From Fidelibacterota bacterium (lineage in GTDB: Bacteria; Fidelibacterota; Marinisomatia; Marinisomatales; UBA8229), in the NCBI GenBank assembly GCA_012964235.1, contig DTUJ01000157.1, positions 1 to 37,677 of the forward strand: DNA of 37,677 bases, in the 5' to 3' direction. The position numbers and the translations under genes are program-made. Numbering within the stretch: the first letter of the stretch is position 1; each line of letters begins with the position of its first letter. The notes beneath the pieces are model-generated. The model had not been told where the DNA came from. It did no database searches and worked only from the letters and a program-made list of their open reading frames with translations. Shown here in pieces: positions 1 through 10,900 of the stretch.

Positions 1-1
1 T

Positions 2-1213
2 ATTCTAGATATTGAAGTGAAAATCGATAAAATCCGGGAAGAGAAAGAACAGGTGATTGCTGAGCAGAAGTTTGAAAAAGCCGCTTCGCTAAGGGACAAG
101 GAGCAAAAACTGATGATAAAACTGGCAGAAGTCCAGAAAAAATGGAATAAGGAAGAAGGAAAGAACCCGGTCTTGATTACCGAAGATCACATAGCTGATA
201 TAGTTTCATTAATGACTGGGATTCCCGTGGCCAAAGTTGCCCAATCCGAAACCAAGAAACTTTTAAATATGGAGAAAGAAATCCATAAATATATTGTGGG
301 TCAGGATGAAGCAATTAAATGTTTGTCTGGTTCGATTCAAAGGGCTCGAGCAGGATTAAAAAGTCCCCATCGGCCGATCGGTGTATTTCTTTTTCTTGGA
401 CCTACAGGAGTTGGTAAAACAGAATTGGCTAAAGTTATTGCGAATTATTTATTTAGTTATTCTGATGCCCTTATTAAAATAGATATGACAGAATATGGGG
501 AACGATTCTCAGTCTCGCGAATGATTGGGGCACCCCCTGGGTATGTGGGGTATGAAGAGGGAGGAGAACTGACCGAAAAGGTTCGTAGAAATCCTTATTC
601 TGTTGTTCTGTTCGATGAGATCGAAAAAGCCCATCCGGATGTTTTCAACGTGTTGCTTCAATTATTTGATGAGGGAGTACTGACAGATGGACTGGGAAGG
701 AAAGTTGATTTCAAGAACACGATCATTATTATGACCTCCAATGTAGGGACGAGGGAGATCCAAGATCATACCTCATTTGGATTTACGGATACAAAAACTG
801 ATTTCGATTATTCTTCAATGAAAGACCAGATACTCGATCAGGTTAAATCAATTTTTAACCCCGAATTCTTGAATCGTATTGATGATACCATTGTGTTTCA
901 TCCCCTTTCCAGGCAAGATGCATTGGAGATTGTAGACTTTCTCCTTGTGGATCTGAGGGAGAATCTTTTTACACTGAATATAGAGCTATTTTTAACCAAA
1001 CGGGCTAAAACGTTGCTTTTAGGTAGAGGTTTCAGTCCAAAATATGGTGCACGAAACCTTCGCCGTGAAATACAATCTTCGTTGGAAAAACCCATCTCTG
1101 AACTTCTTCTTGAAAATGTATTTGTTTCCGGTAATAAAATAAAAGTGGATACTTCGGATGGACAGTTTACATTTAATTCTGTTCGGAAGAAAAGAATGAG
1201 TTCTAATTCCTGA
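2..1213 (+). CDS. clpC: ATP-dependent Clp protease ATP-binding subunit, ClpC-like (5' truncated by window edge)
   Basis: AAA+ motifs GPTGVGKTELAK and VVLFDEIEKAHPDVFN; sensor-2 region GFSPKYGARNLRR; UVR-like segment EKEQVIAEQKFEKAASLRDKEQKL, typical of ClpC rather than ClpB. Frame is open to the left edge. Confidence 0.9.
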   Translation: MLDIEVKIDKIREEKEQVIAEQKFEKAASLRDKEQKLMIKLAEVQKKWNKEEGKNPVLITEDHIADIVSLMTGIPVAKVAQSETKKLLNMEKEIHKYIVGQDEAIKCLSGSIQRARAGLKSPHRPIGVFLFLGPTGVGKTELAKVIANYLFSYSDALIKIDMTEYGERFSVSRMIGAPPGYVGYEEGGELTEKVRRNPYSVVLFDEIEKAHPDVFNVLLQLFDEGVLTDGLGRKVDFKNTIIIMTSNVGTREIQDHTSFGFTDTKTDFDYSSMKDQILDQVKSIFNPEFLNRIDDTIVFHPLSRQDALEIVDFLLVDLRENLFTLNIELFLTKRAKTLLLGRGFSPKYGARNLRREIQSSLEKPISELLLENVFVSGNKIKVDTSDGQFTFNSVRKKRMSSNS

Positions 1214-1357
1214 GAATATCCCCTATTTCTGTCATAAAGTACTATAATACTTAAGTATCTGCCATTTAGGCAATTATTCTCCTTTGGCACATAAATTGTG
1301 ATATTTTGTATAAATTTTAGCACTTGTTCATAGAATTTTAAAATTAAGGAGAAAAAA

Positions 1358-3268
1358 GTGGGAAAAATAATTGGTATTGATCTTGGTACAACAAATTCCT
1401 GTTTAGCTGTTTTAGAGGGTGGGGAACCAACCATTATAACCAATCCTGAAGGGGGCCGTACAACCCCGTCAGTTGTTGGATTCACAAAAGACAACCAACG
1501 CCTAGTTGGGCAGACTGCGAAGCGACAGGCAGTGACCAATCCGGAAAACACAGTATTTTCTATCAAACGCTTTATGGGCAGGATGCACAAAGAGGTAAGT
1601 ACTGAAATATCTGAAGTGCCCTACAAAGTTGATAAGAATTCAAGCGGAGCCGTTGTTGTTAAGGTGAGGGATAAAGAATATACTCCACCAGAAATCAGTG
1701 CTATGATTCTCCAAAAGTTAAAGCAAATGGCTGAAGAACATCTTGGGGGAAAGGTAACCGATGCTGTGATTACGGTCCCAGCTTATTTTAATGATTCCCA
1801 GCGTCAGGCTACAAAAGACGCTGGGAAAATTGCTGGATTGAATGTCCGACGGATTATTAATGAACCGACAGCAGCTTCGTTAGCTTATGGATTGGACAAA
1901 AAAAAGGACGAAAAAATCGCTGTTTTTGATTTAGGTGGAGGAACATTTGATATTTCGATTTTGGAGTTGGGAGATGGTGTTTTTGAAGTGAAATCATCCA
2001 ATGGTGACGGGCACCTGGGGGGAGATGATTTTGATCAAAGGGTTATTGACTGGATCGCCGACGAATTCAAGAAAAGCGATGGGATTGACCTTCGGAATGA
2101 TCCCATGGCACTTCAAAGATTAAAAGAAGCAGCAGAGGCGGCTAAAAAAGAATTATCAACTTCAAAACAGACAGATATTAATTTGCCCTTTATTACAGCA
2201 GATTCATCTGGACCAAAACATCTAAATCTTAGTCTTTCCAGGGCAAAATTTGATGACCTTGTAGCCGATCTTGTAGAGCGGACAGTTACACCATGTCAAA
2301 AAGCAATATCTGATGCCGGGTTATCTGCTGTAGAAATTAATGAAGTTATTTTGGTTGGCGGATCTACACGGATACCAAAAATACGGGAAAAGGTTAAAGA
2401 GATATTTGGTAAAGAACCTAATAAAAGTGTGAATCCAGATGAGGTTGTGGCCCTAGGTGCAGCGATTCAAGGTGGTGTACTGGCTGGCGATGTTGATGAT
2501 ATTCTATTGTTAGATGTTACCCCGCTTTCGCTGGGGATTGAAACACTGGGCAGTGTGAACACAAACCTGATTGATCGCAATACGACCATACCTACTAAAA
2601 AATCTCAGATTTTCAGCACGGCAGCTGATAACCAGACCACTGTGGAAATTCACGTACTCCAGGGTGAACGGGAAATGGCAATTGATAATAAAACTATTGG
2701 CCGTTTTCACTTGGCAGATATTCCGCCTTCACCCCGCGGCATTCCACAGATCGAGGTTTCATTTGATATTGATGCCAATGGTATATTGAACGTCAGTGCA
2801 AAAGATAAGGCAACCGGAAAAGAACAGAGTATTCGAATTGAAGCATCTAGCGGGATTTCTGAATCGGAAATTGAGAAAATGGTCAATGATGCGAAAAAGT
2901 ACGATAAGGAAGATAAGGAAAAACGCGAAAAGATCGATCTGACAAACCAGTCAGAACATTTGATCTATGAGACAGAGAAAAATATCAAGGAATACGGTGA
3001 TAAACTAGATGATAAAGAAAAGACATCTTTGACCGAAAAGGTCGAAGCTCTAAAGAAAGCCAAAGATAGCAGCAATATCGAGGATATGAAAACTGCCATG
3101 GAATCATTGAATAGTTCCTGGTCCCAGGTAGCTTCAAAAATGTATGAAGCTTCAAAAAATGAAGAAGATGCTTCCCAAACGGAAACAAAGGCAAATAAGT
3201 CCACGAAAACAAAAGCAAAAAAGAGAGACGGTGAAATAGAGGATGCAGATTTTGAAGTTGTGGATTAA
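1358..3268 (+). CDS. dnaK: Molecular chaperone DnaK (Hsp70), GTG start
   Basis: [52 protein letters not shown]; acidic C-terminus ending DADFEVVD; aaggag upstream of GTG. Confidence 0.98.
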   Translation: MGKIIGIDLGTTNSCLAVLEGGEPTIITNPEGGRTTPSVVGFTKDNQRLVGQTAKRQAVTNPENTVFSIKRFMGRMHKEVSTEISEVPYKVDKNSSGAVVVKVRDKEYTPPEISAMILQKLKQMAEEHLGGKVTDAVITVPAYFNDSQRQATKDAGKIAGLNVRRIINEPTAASLAYGLDKKKDEKIAVFDLGGGTFDISILELGDGVFEVKSSNGDGHLGGDDFDQRVIDWIADEFKKSDGIDLRNDPMALQRLKEAAEAAKKELSTSKQTDINLPFITADSSGPKHLNLSLSRAKFDDLVADLVERTVTPCQKAISDAGLSAVEINEVILVGGSTRIPKIREKVKEIFGKEPNKSVNPDEVVALGAAIQGGVLAGDVDDILLLDVTPLSLGIETLGSVNTNLIDRNTTIPTKKSQIFSTAADNQTTVEIHVLQGEREMAIDNKTIGRFHLADIPPSPRGIPQIEVSFDIDANGILNVSAKDKATGKEQSIRIEASSGISESEIEKMVNDAKKYDKEDKEKREKIDLTNQSEHLIYETEKNIKEYGDKLDDKEKTSLTEKVEALKKAKDSSNIEDMKTAMESLNSSWSQVASKMYEASKNEEDASQTETKANKSTKTKAKKRDGEIEDADFEVVD

Positions 3269-3283
3269 CCCTAAAGATACTAC

Positions 3284-3317
3284 AAAAAAAAAGCGTTCTT
3301 ACTAGATCGCTTTTTTT
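3284..3317 (+). terminator. Rho-independent terminator downstream of dnaK
   Basis: A9-GCG-t-TCT-tact-AGA-t-CGC-T7: the A-tract/GCG arm pairs with the CGC/T-tract arm, starting 15 nt after the dnaK stop. Confidence 0.8.
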
Positions 3318-3372
3318 GTTTTTGGAACTGGTGACATGTAACTTCGTATTGTTCAGAAACAACTTTATTTTT

Positions 3373-6300
3373 ATGAAACGTCTGAGAACTATTCTGTTAT
3401 TATTCGGGATCCTTTGCGCTGGGGGGATAATTCTGTTATTAACTCCAAGATTATGGCAAGATAAAATTGAGATAGTTTTAAATGAAAATTTTTTAAGTAG
3501 TAAGGGGTGGCAGATTTCCATTGGAACTATAAAAGGTCATTTATTTTCAACAGTGATTATGGAAGATATTTTATTATGGCATCAAGATGGTTCCAATGTC
3601 CTCTCCAATGAAGTGAGCTCAAAAATAAACCTGATTCCACTTATCACAGGGGAATTATCATTGGATCTCCTTGAAATAAATGAAATAAAGATAGCACTTA
3701 AAGGTGATTCTATTATTAAAAGTGGAGTGGGAAAAAAAATCGAATTAGCTTTTCCTAAGTTCCCGTTTCATATTGATGATTTGCGATTGAACGGGAAATT
3801 GGAAATGATAAATATGGATACTGTTTATAATTTTGATCTGGAATTTGTTGGTAACACCAGTTACCAACCTCAGGAACTCAATATAGGTATTGACAATTTG
3901 GTTGTTAATTATGAGGATTCTTTATTTAGGATTGATTTGAATGAGTCATCCATGAAAATAGAAAAAGGCAAAATAATATTATCACATATAAGCGGGGTGG
4001 CTTCAAGTATTCCATTTGAGGGGGATTTATTTTATTCTTGGATGCCTGACGCACATTTTTCTGGAGAAATGATTATAGGGAAAGTATCATTACCTGAAGA
4101 TTTTTTTGGTGATATTCCCATGAAACCTGTTTTTTCCTCTTTATCAACTTCGATAAAGTTTGAATCTGATTTAACAAATTTTCATGGTATTGCAGAAGTC
4201 TTCAATGATCTTGGTTTGAATTTACATGGGAAATTTTCCTTGAAAAAAAATCCTGATGAGTTATTAGTGGGAACAATAGAACTGAAAAGTGACTCCACAA
4301 TGTTGAAAGTAAATGGGATTTTGAATGATTCAGGCAGGATAAATGGAAATATTCTATTATCAAATTTAGACTTAAATCAGTGGTTAATAGACCAAGAGAA
4401 TACGAATATTTCAGGAATAGTTTTGATCGAAGGATTGATTAGTGATGGTATTCTATCAAATTTGTCTTTAACAACAAAAGTTCAAGAGTCAAAGTTATAT
4501 TTAGAGGATTTAGTTTCCATTTCAGGTACTATTTCATATCATGACAGTTTAGTGGAATTTATTGATCCCCTTACTTTATCTATTGGACCTAGTTCGATTA
4601 TTATGAAAGGAAATGTAAACCTAAGATCTGAAAGTATGGATTTGGCATTTGATATGAAAGAAGCAGATGTTTTTATTATTAATAATTTTTGGTCTGATTC
4701 TCTTAAAACAGGAGTGGCTACTGGGCAGATGAATGTATCTGGTTCGTTTACTGAACCTTCATTGGATGCTGACTTGTTTTGCAGGAATATTCTGTATAAA
4801 GATGCTTCTTTGGAAGAAATGGAAATTCATTTAAGTTTTGATAACAGTAAAAATGTTGAAAATGGTTTTGCTCATATTATTTTTGAAAATGGTATTTGGA
4901 AGGACTACCATTTCGACAATGGTACTGTTGATCTGAAATTTAATTCCGGAGTAGTAGAATTAGAGAATATTCAAATGAATAATGGGAATGATTTTATTCA
5001 ATTATCTGGGAGAATTGAAGAAAATGGAAATGTGTTTCTTGATCGATTGCAAGCAGCTTATGAAGGGCATTATTTAGCTCTCCCGAGCCCATTAAACTTC
5101 ATCCTAAAGGATGAATCAATTATTGTAAAACCTTTTGTGCTTCACGTTGATGATGGGGTGGTTGAGGGATATTTTCACAAGAAAAAATTATTGGATGGAA
5201 GGTTTAAGCTTTCGAATATTGAATCTTCCTTAATTTCTCCTTTTATTCAGGATAATCGGTTCAAAATATCCGGAATGATTTTTGGGGAACTTGGAGTCCA
5301 TGAGTCAATAGAAAAGTATAATTATTCCTCAGATATTTCTTTGAAAAAAGGGTCAATTTTAGGACAGAATTTTGACGATTTAGTCATTTCATTATTTGTT
5401 CGTGATGAGATAATGCATATTGAAGAGTTAACCTTGATTTATGGGGATAAAACAGGTTTGCAAGTAATGGGGACTTTGCCATTAAAGAGCCAGAAGGGGC
5501 AACCAATTGAAATTAATTTGAATACAAAATTCTCAAACTTAGATCTGAAAATATTAACACAGGTGATTCCAGACCGGTTTCATATCGGAGGTCAAATAAA
5601 CGGTAATTTTAAAGTAGGTGGTACAACAGAAAAGACCCTTTTTGATTTTGATGTGGCTATTAGTGATGCAGTGTTTGACAAAATGCAATTTGGTCAGGTG
5701 AAAGGTAAAGGGAGTTATGATGGAAAAAACTTGAGTTTTTCCCAATTTTCTTCAGACCAAGAGCAAAGTCATTTGGAAGGTACTGCATCTTTACCGTTCG
5801 ATTATAATATAGGGTCAGCTCATTTTGGTCAGACAACCTTAGATAATCCTCTTTATTTGAACGTGGGGGGGCATACAAAAGATCTTAGTTTTATTACTCA
5901 ATATCTAACCGGTGTGGACTCTATTATAGGAGATTTTAATATCAAACTGGGATTAAATGGTACTTGGCAGAATCTTATTCGGGACGGATGGATACGAATA
6001 AATGATGCTAAAATTTTTACCAACCTTCTAAAAAGCCCGATTGATAGAGTTGATGGATATGGAAATCTAATCAGGAACCGATTAAATATAGAAAGTTTGA
6101 ACGGAATTATGGTTAAGTCAATGGAGAAACAACAGGGAAAAAATTTGTTTCTTACTGGTAGTATGGATATGAGTAAATTTTTCCAGCCTTACTTTGATAT
6201 CTGGATTACTGGTGAGAATATTTACTTTGAAGCGCTCCAAGAGGATATAAAAGGTTTAGTGAATTTGGATGTTAGCATGAAAGGGAAAGATGATATTACA

Positions 6301-7143
6301 ATTAGTGGGAAAATTCCGCTCTTAGATGTAGAGATGTACAAGGAATTTACATCCTCAAATATAGCAGGTTCTTTTTCAAAAGAAGGGCGTGTCTCATTTA
6401 ATTATAAGATTAATTTTCCAATTATTGGAGATTTCACCTTATTAAACAACCAGATTGATGCACGTTTGGGTGGAGATATAAACATTACAAAACTGGGAAC
6501 ATATCCTGCAGATTTTTCCGGAGAAGTTATTTTTGAGGAAGGAAAATTTTATTACTCTGGTGACATCTTCACAATAACAGAAGGATATTTAATTTTTGAT
6601 AAAAAAGGGTTCAATCCCTATTTTAATATGACTGCTATTACAACCATTGATGATGAACAAATTGATATTTCTTTTACTGGTCCATTAAGCAATCCAAATT
6701 TAATACTAACTTCCAGAAGTGGTTTTTCGCAAAGTGATATCTTGGAATTATTGACCTGGGGTAAACGATTCGAAGATCAGGAGATTTCTTATTCAGGAAT
6801 TGGAACCAGAGCAACAAGTTTGGTTGAAGGCTGGCTTGATACTCAATTAGATCGAAAGTTAATCCAACTTAGCGGTTTGGACCAATTTGGCATTTTAGAG
6901 AAAGTTAAAATAGAGGGTGCAACCAGTCTTTTAGATCCAGGAGGAAAGAAAGATTTCAAAATAGGGGCAAATGTAACCAAAACAATTTCGTTTAATTATG
7001 CCTTTCACCGGTCTTTTTCACTCACAAGTCCAAACCACGCTGTCGGTTTTGAATATAAAGTGAATAAATATCTTTCATTGATTGGTGATGTGGATCAAAA
7101 TGGAAAAGTGCATGCAAAATACAAATTAAGATATGCATATTAA
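3373..7143 (+). CDS. tamB: Translocation/assembly module TamB-like protein (DUF490 C-terminus)
   Basis: Large beta-rich protein with N-terminal TM (MKRLRTILLLFGILCAGGIILLL) and typical C-terminus (LGGDINITKLGTYPADFSGEVIFEEGKFYYSGDIFTITEGYLIFD...ILELLTWG). Start placed at ATG 3373; the ORF-track start lies in the dnaK terminator. Confidence 0.85.
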   Translation: MKRLRTILLLFGILCAGGIILLLTPRLWQDKIEIVLNENFLSSKGWQISIGTIKGHLFSTVIMEDILLWHQDGSNVLSNEVSSKINLIPLITGELSLDLLEINEIKIALKGDSIIKSGVGKKIELAFPKFPFHIDDLRLNGKLEMINMDTVYNFDLEFVGNTSYQPQELNIGIDNLVVNYEDSLFRIDLNESSMKIEKGKIILSHISGVASSIPFEGDLFYSWMPDAHFSGEMIIGKVSLPEDFFGDIPMKPVFSSLSTSIKFESDLTNFHGIAEVFNDLGLNLHGKFSLKKNPDELLVGTIELKSDSTMLKVNGILNDSGRINGNILLSNLDLNQWLIDQENTNISGIVLIEGLISDGILSNLSLTTKVQESKLYLEDLVSISGTISYHDSLVEFIDPLTLSIGPSSIIMKGNVNLRSESMDLAFDMKEADVFIINNFWSDSLKTGVATGQMNVSGSFTEPSLDADLFCRNILYKDASLEEMEIHLSFDNSKNVENGFAHIIFENGIWKDYHFDNGTVDLKFNSGVVELENIQMNNGNDFIQLSGRIEENGNVFLDRLQAAYEGHYLALPSPLNFILKDESIIVKPFVLHVDDGVVEGYFHKKKLLDGRFKLSNIESSLISPFIQDNRFKISGMIFGELGVHESIEKYNYSSDISLKKGSILGQNFDDLVISLFVRDEIMHIEELTLIYGDKTGLQVMGTLPLKSQKGQPIEINLNTKFSNLDLKILTQVIPDRFHIGGQINGNFKVGGTTEKTLFDFDVAISDAVFDKMQFGQVKGKGSYDGKNLSFSQFSSDQEQSHLEGTASLPFDYNIGSAHFGQTTLDNPLYLNVGGHTKDLSFITQYLTGVDSIIGDFNIKLGLNGTWQNLIRDGWIRINDAKIFTNLLKSPIDRVDGYGNLIRNRLNIESLNGIMVKSMEKQQGKNLFLTGSMDMSKFFQPYFDIWITGENIYFEALQEDIKGLVNLDVSMKGKDDITISGKIPLLDVEMYKEFTSSNIAGSFSKEGRVSFNYKINFPIIGDFTLLNNQIDARLGGDINITKLGTYPADFSGEVIFEEGKFYYSGDIFTITEGYLIFDKKGFNPYFNMTAITTIDDEQIDISFTGPLSNPNLILTSRSGFSQSDILELLTWGKRFEDQEISYSGIGTRATSLVEGWLDTQLDRKLIQLSGLDQFGILEKVKIEGATSLLDPGGKKDFKIGANVTKTISFNYAFHRSFSLTSPNHAVGFEYKVNKYLSLIGDVDQNGKVHAKYKLRYAY

Positions 7144-8956
7144 TTTACTTTTTAACAAAAAAGTATTTCTTTTGGGTATTTCTTTTTTTTCATGTTTCTT
7201 GCTAGCTAGTCAAAAAAAAACGGTAAAAACGGTAAGTATCATTGGTGCTGAAATAGTAAAAGAGAGTCTAATACTCTCTGCCATGAGGACGAAAAAATCA
7301 ACAATCTTTTCTTCTCAGGAATTTGATTCACGCATACTCAGGCTTGATGCCATCAGTGTTAAAACATTATACATTTCAAATGGGTTTTTGGAAGTAAGTG
7401 TAGAAGATTCCACTCGAATTGTGGATGGTAAAGTACATGTATTTTTAAAAATATCTGAAGGAAAGCAATACTTTTTACGTTCAGTAGAAATTCAAGGAAA
7501 CCAAACCATTACTGATAAAACAATTAATAAAATATTAGAATTCATACCGAAAAAACCGTATGACCCTGTTACAGCAAATAAAAATTTATCTTTAGTTAGA
7601 CAAGAGTATGAACAATATGGGAAATTATTTTCATCAATAATGATCACCGACAAAATTGGAGATTCTGTAAATGTTCAAATTCAAGTTGAAGAAGGTCCCG
7701 ATGTATACATAGACACTTTTTTTATCGAAGGTCTCCAGAGTTTGGGGGAAGATAATGTCACTAGGGAAATAGCATTCAAATCAGGCGATCTTTACAAAAA
7801 AGAGGAAATAGATTTAACAAAGCGAAGAATACTGCAAACAGGTGTATTTTCTTATGCTGGAATCACTCCCTTGCCGGTTGCAGGAAGTGACACTACTGTA
7901 AATGTGTTGATTGAACTACGACAATTCACACAAAAACAATGGTCATCTGAGGGTGGATATTTTCCCATTGAATATTATAGAGGTGTTGAACCCATCCCGG
8001 GGATAGGAGGAGAGATTGAATGGAGGAATAGAAGTTTGGCTAGATCTACAACAAACTTTTCTGCAAGAGTTATTGTACAAGGTCTTTTATCTGAGGATTA
8101 CTTATATCTAATTTATCCCAAATTTGGAATGGATATGGATTTTTCCAATCAGTGGTTTTTAGAACGTCGAATTCCAACTAGAATTAGACTTTTCTATGAA
8201 ACTTTTACAAATTTAGGTCAAGAAGGATCTCTATCTCCTGTAATGCGTTATGGCTTACAGCTTACGAGTCATAAAAAACTTGACAAATTTTCTTTTATAG
8301 AGACAGGGTTGAATTGGGAACAGTTTATTGGATTTGAAAATGATCAACAAGAAATAGAGCAAAGAACATTTAAAATGAGGGGTTTATTGGATAGATCAGA
8401 TAATCCATTATTTCCACATAATGGATATCGGCTGACAGGTGAAGTTAGCCAGACCGGGGGAATATTGGGTGGTACCAGAGATTATGTTAAAATTGACCTT
8501 GGGATAAATAAATATATCCAGATACATAAGAAAATAGTTTTAGCTGGAAGGCTGAAATATGGAATGATATTTGGTTGGGAGGAATCTTATAATGATGTTC
8601 AGTATGAGAAATTTTATCTTGGAGGAAGTTCAAGTCTCCGGGGCTGGGACATGCTAAAATTCAAAGTAGATGAGAATGATATGCCTAATGGAGATATTAT
8701 TCGCCTAATGATGAATTGGGAAATTCGTTTCCCGCTTTTCTGGATTCTCGGGGGTGAATTATTTATTGATGGGGGATATCTAACAGATTCCTTTCGCAAT
8801 CAATCCATTGATCAAATTGAATGGGACGGAGGATTTGGTATCACTCTTATGACTCCTCTTGTTCCGCTCCGGCTGGATTTTGCAATTCCACTAATAAAAT
8901 CAACGGGTGGTTTTAATTCGTGGAAAATTCAATTGGGGGCCAGCTATATTTTTTAA
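7133..8956 (+). CDS. Omp85-superfamily outer membrane protein (TamA/BamA-like) with POTRA repeats
   Basis: Signal-like N-terminus, POTRA-like segments (FLRSVEIQGNQTITDKTINKIL; YIDTFFIEGLQSLGEDNVTREIAFKSGDLYKKEEIDLTKRRILQTGVF), barrel with GGSSSLRGW (L6-like motif), terminal aromatic F. Confidence 0.88.
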   Translation: MHINLLFNKKVFLLGISFFSCFLLASQKKTVKTVSIIGAEIVKESLILSAMRTKKSTIFSSQEFDSRILRLDAISVKTLYISNGFLEVSVEDSTRIVDGKVHVFLKISEGKQYFLRSVEIQGNQTITDKTINKILEFIPKKPYDPVTANKNLSLVRQEYEQYGKLFSSIMITDKIGDSVNVQIQVEEGPDVYIDTFFIEGLQSLGEDNVTREIAFKSGDLYKKEEIDLTKRRILQTGVFSYAGITPLPVAGSDTTVNVLIELRQFTQKQWSSEGGYFPIEYYRGVEPIPGIGGEIEWRNRSLARSTTNFSARVIVQGLLSEDYLYLIYPKFGMDMDFSNQWFLERRIPTRIRLFYETFTNLGQEGSLSPVMRYGLQLTSHKKLDKFSFIETGLNWEQFIGFENDQQEIEQRTFKMRGLLDRSDNPLFPHNGYRLTGEVSQTGGILGGTRDYVKIDLGINKYIQIHKKIVLAGRLKYGMIFGWEESYNDVQYEKFYLGGSSSLRGWDMLKFKVDENDMPNGDIIRLMMNWEIRFPLFWILGGELFIDGGYLTDSFRNQSIDQIEWDGGFGITLMTPLVPLRLDFAIPLIKSTGGFNSWKIQLGASYIF

Positions 8957-9068
8957 ATTAAAAATTGGATTTTTTTCAAGGTAAACTTCCTATTTTATTT
9001 TGAATAAACAATTGATTTCATATAAATTAAACAGTTTTGTTAATAAATAAATATTATCAGGGAAAAAC

Positions 9069-9803
9069 ATGAAGATAAAGCTACTAATATTGGGTATTGT
9101 CCTAACTCTGTTTTCTGGTTGTGGAAAATCACCGAAAGAAGTGATGCAGATCGGACAGGAACATCTTTTAAATGAAAAATATGATTTTGCTCTTGAGTCA
9201 TTCCAAATTGTTTTTGAAAAACATCCACATGATCCTTTGGCTGACAGTGCGGGTTATCAAATTGCCAGGGTCTACCTCGATTACCTCAATGATTATGATA
9301 ATGGGTATAAAACGCTGAATAGCCTAGTGAATAACTATCCTGATTCAGATTATGGAATAAGAAGCAGGGAGGAAATAAGGCAATTTCCTAATTGGTTGTT
9401 TACGACAGCAGAAACAAAAAGGAATGCCAAGGATATCAATGGCTCTATTAAAACGCTAAATTATTTAGTGAATAAATTTCCCTCTCATGAAATTGCCTCC
9501 AAAGCCCAATATCTCATCGGAGATATTTATATGAATGATCAACGGAATTTTGATTTGGCAATTGACTCCTACCGTAAAATAATCAATGATTTTCCGGGAT
9601 CAAAACAGGAGCCCCATGCCCAGTTTATGATTGGGTATATCTATGCAAATGTATTGGATGATTCTGAAAATGCCCAGGTTGAATACAATTTATTTTTACA
9701 AAAATATCCTGACCATGAGTTAACACCATCTGTAAAATTTGAATTGGATTTTATTGGCAAGGATATAAATGATATTCCCCAGCTCAAACATATAACTTCT
9801 TAA
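9069..9803 (+). CDS. TPR-containing outer-membrane lipoprotein, BamD/YbgF-like
   Basis: Lipobox-type signal (LTLFSGCGKSPKE); repeated TPR-like units (YDFALESFQIVFEKHPHDPLADSAGYQIARVYLD; FDLAIDSYRKIINDFPGSKQEPHAQFMIGYIYA). Confidence 0.75.
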   Translation: MKIKLLILGIVLTLFSGCGKSPKEVMQIGQEHLLNEKYDFALESFQIVFEKHPHDPLADSAGYQIARVYLDYLNDYDNGYKTLNSLVNNYPDSDYGIRSREEIRQFPNWLFTTAETKRNAKDINGSIKTLNYLVNKFPSHEIASKAQYLIGDIYMNDQRNFDLAIDSYRKIINDFPGSKQEPHAQFMIGYIYANVLDDSENAQVEYNLFLQKYPDHELTPSVKFELDFIGKDINDIPQLKHITS

Positions 9804-9815
9804 ACCTAATTTGTT

Positions 9816-10811
9816 ATGTCAGATTTTAGTTTAACTGAGATCAATGAAAGGATTTCACGGGAATCCACCTTTGTTGATGATATAAAAAAAGCTCTCAAAG
9901 AAGTTATTGTTGGCCAAGAAGAATTAGTGAACCGGATTCTGATTGGTATGTTGGCGAATGGGCATATTTTGTTGGAGGGAGTCCCAGGATTGGCCAAAAC
10001 ACTGGTTGTAAAGTCATTAGCCCAATTAATTGATACGAAATTTCAACGGATTCAATTTACACCCGATATGCTGCCGGCAGATTTAATTGGTACTCTTATT
10101 TATAACCAGCACACAGGGAAATTTGATACAAGAAAAGGACCGATATTCGCAAACGTCATCCTTGCTGATGAAATTAACCGTGCACCATCAAAAGTGCAGA
10201 GTGCTCTCCTTGAAGCGATGCAGGAACGTCAGACAACCATCGGAAAAGAAACTTATTTGATGGATGCACCATTTTTAGTTCTTGCGACCCAAAATCCGAT
10301 AGAACAGGAAGGCACGTATCCCTTACCAGAAGCCCAGACTGATCGTTTTATGCTGAAAGTAAGAGTAGATTATCCATCCATAGATGAAGAAAGACTAATA
10401 CTCCGCAAAGCTGCCAGAACTCAAATTGATACTGTATTGACACCGGTAGTAAATCAACAACAGCTTTTGAAGGCTCAAAAAGTAATAGATGATATTTATG
10501 TTGATCAGAAAATAGAGGAGTATGTATTAAATCTTGTGTTTTCTACAAGGAATCCTGATAAATACGAGTTGAAGGATCTGGAGGGACTTATTGAATATGG
10601 AGGATCCCCGCGAGCATCAATTAATCTGATCTTGGCAGCAAAATCCAGAGCGTTTTTAGAACATCGTGGATATGTAACTCCTGAAGACATACGTTATATT
10701 GGAGCGGATGTTCTTCGCCATAGAATCATTTTAACCTACGAAGCCGAAGCGGAAGAGATCACTTCAGAGGATATTATTCGGAGATTGTTTGAAACGATTG
10801 AGATCCCTTAA
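9816..10811 (+). CDS. MoxR-family AAA+ ATPase
   Basis: EVIVGQEELVNRILIGMLANGHILLEGVPGLAKTLVVKSLA, LADEINRAPSKVQSALLEAMQERQ, ATQNPIEQEGTYPLPEAQTDRFM. Confidence 0.95.
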   Translation: MSDFSLTEINERISRESTFVDDIKKALKEVIVGQEELVNRILIGMLANGHILLEGVPGLAKTLVVKSLAQLIDTKFQRIQFTPDMLPADLIGTLIYNQHTGKFDTRKGPIFANVILADEINRAPSKVQSALLEAMQERQTTIGKETYLMDAPFLVLATQNPIEQEGTYPLPEAQTDRFMLKVRVDYPSIDEERLILRKAARTQIDTVLTPVVNQQQLLKAQKVIDDIYVDQKIEEYVLNLVFSTRNPDKYELKDLEGLIEYGGSPRASINLILAAKSRAFLEHRGYVTPEDIRYIGADVLRHRIILTYEAEAEEITSEDIIRRLFETIEIP

Positions 10812-10900
10812 AAATAAGTAGGATTAATTCAGTTCATTCCAATTAAATGGTGCGTTTCCATTAACGCAAACAGTCATCTAACTTATAGTCAATTGTAGCG

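Noticed and set aside
1317-1334. TTAGCACT resembling the left arm of a CIRCE element upstream of dnaK
   Set aside because: The expected GAGTGCTAA right arm at 9-nt spacing is absent (sequence is ttcatagaatttt).
898-1590. 230-aa minus-strand ORF spanning the clpC 3' end and dnaK 5' end
   Set aside because: Antisense to two strongly conserved genes, no recognisable domain, composition typical of shadow ORFs.
2985-3521. 178-aa minus-strand ORF over dnaK end and tamB start
   Set aside because: Shadow ORF crossing the dnaK terminator; low-complexity Leu/Phe/Ser-rich translation of antisense sequence.
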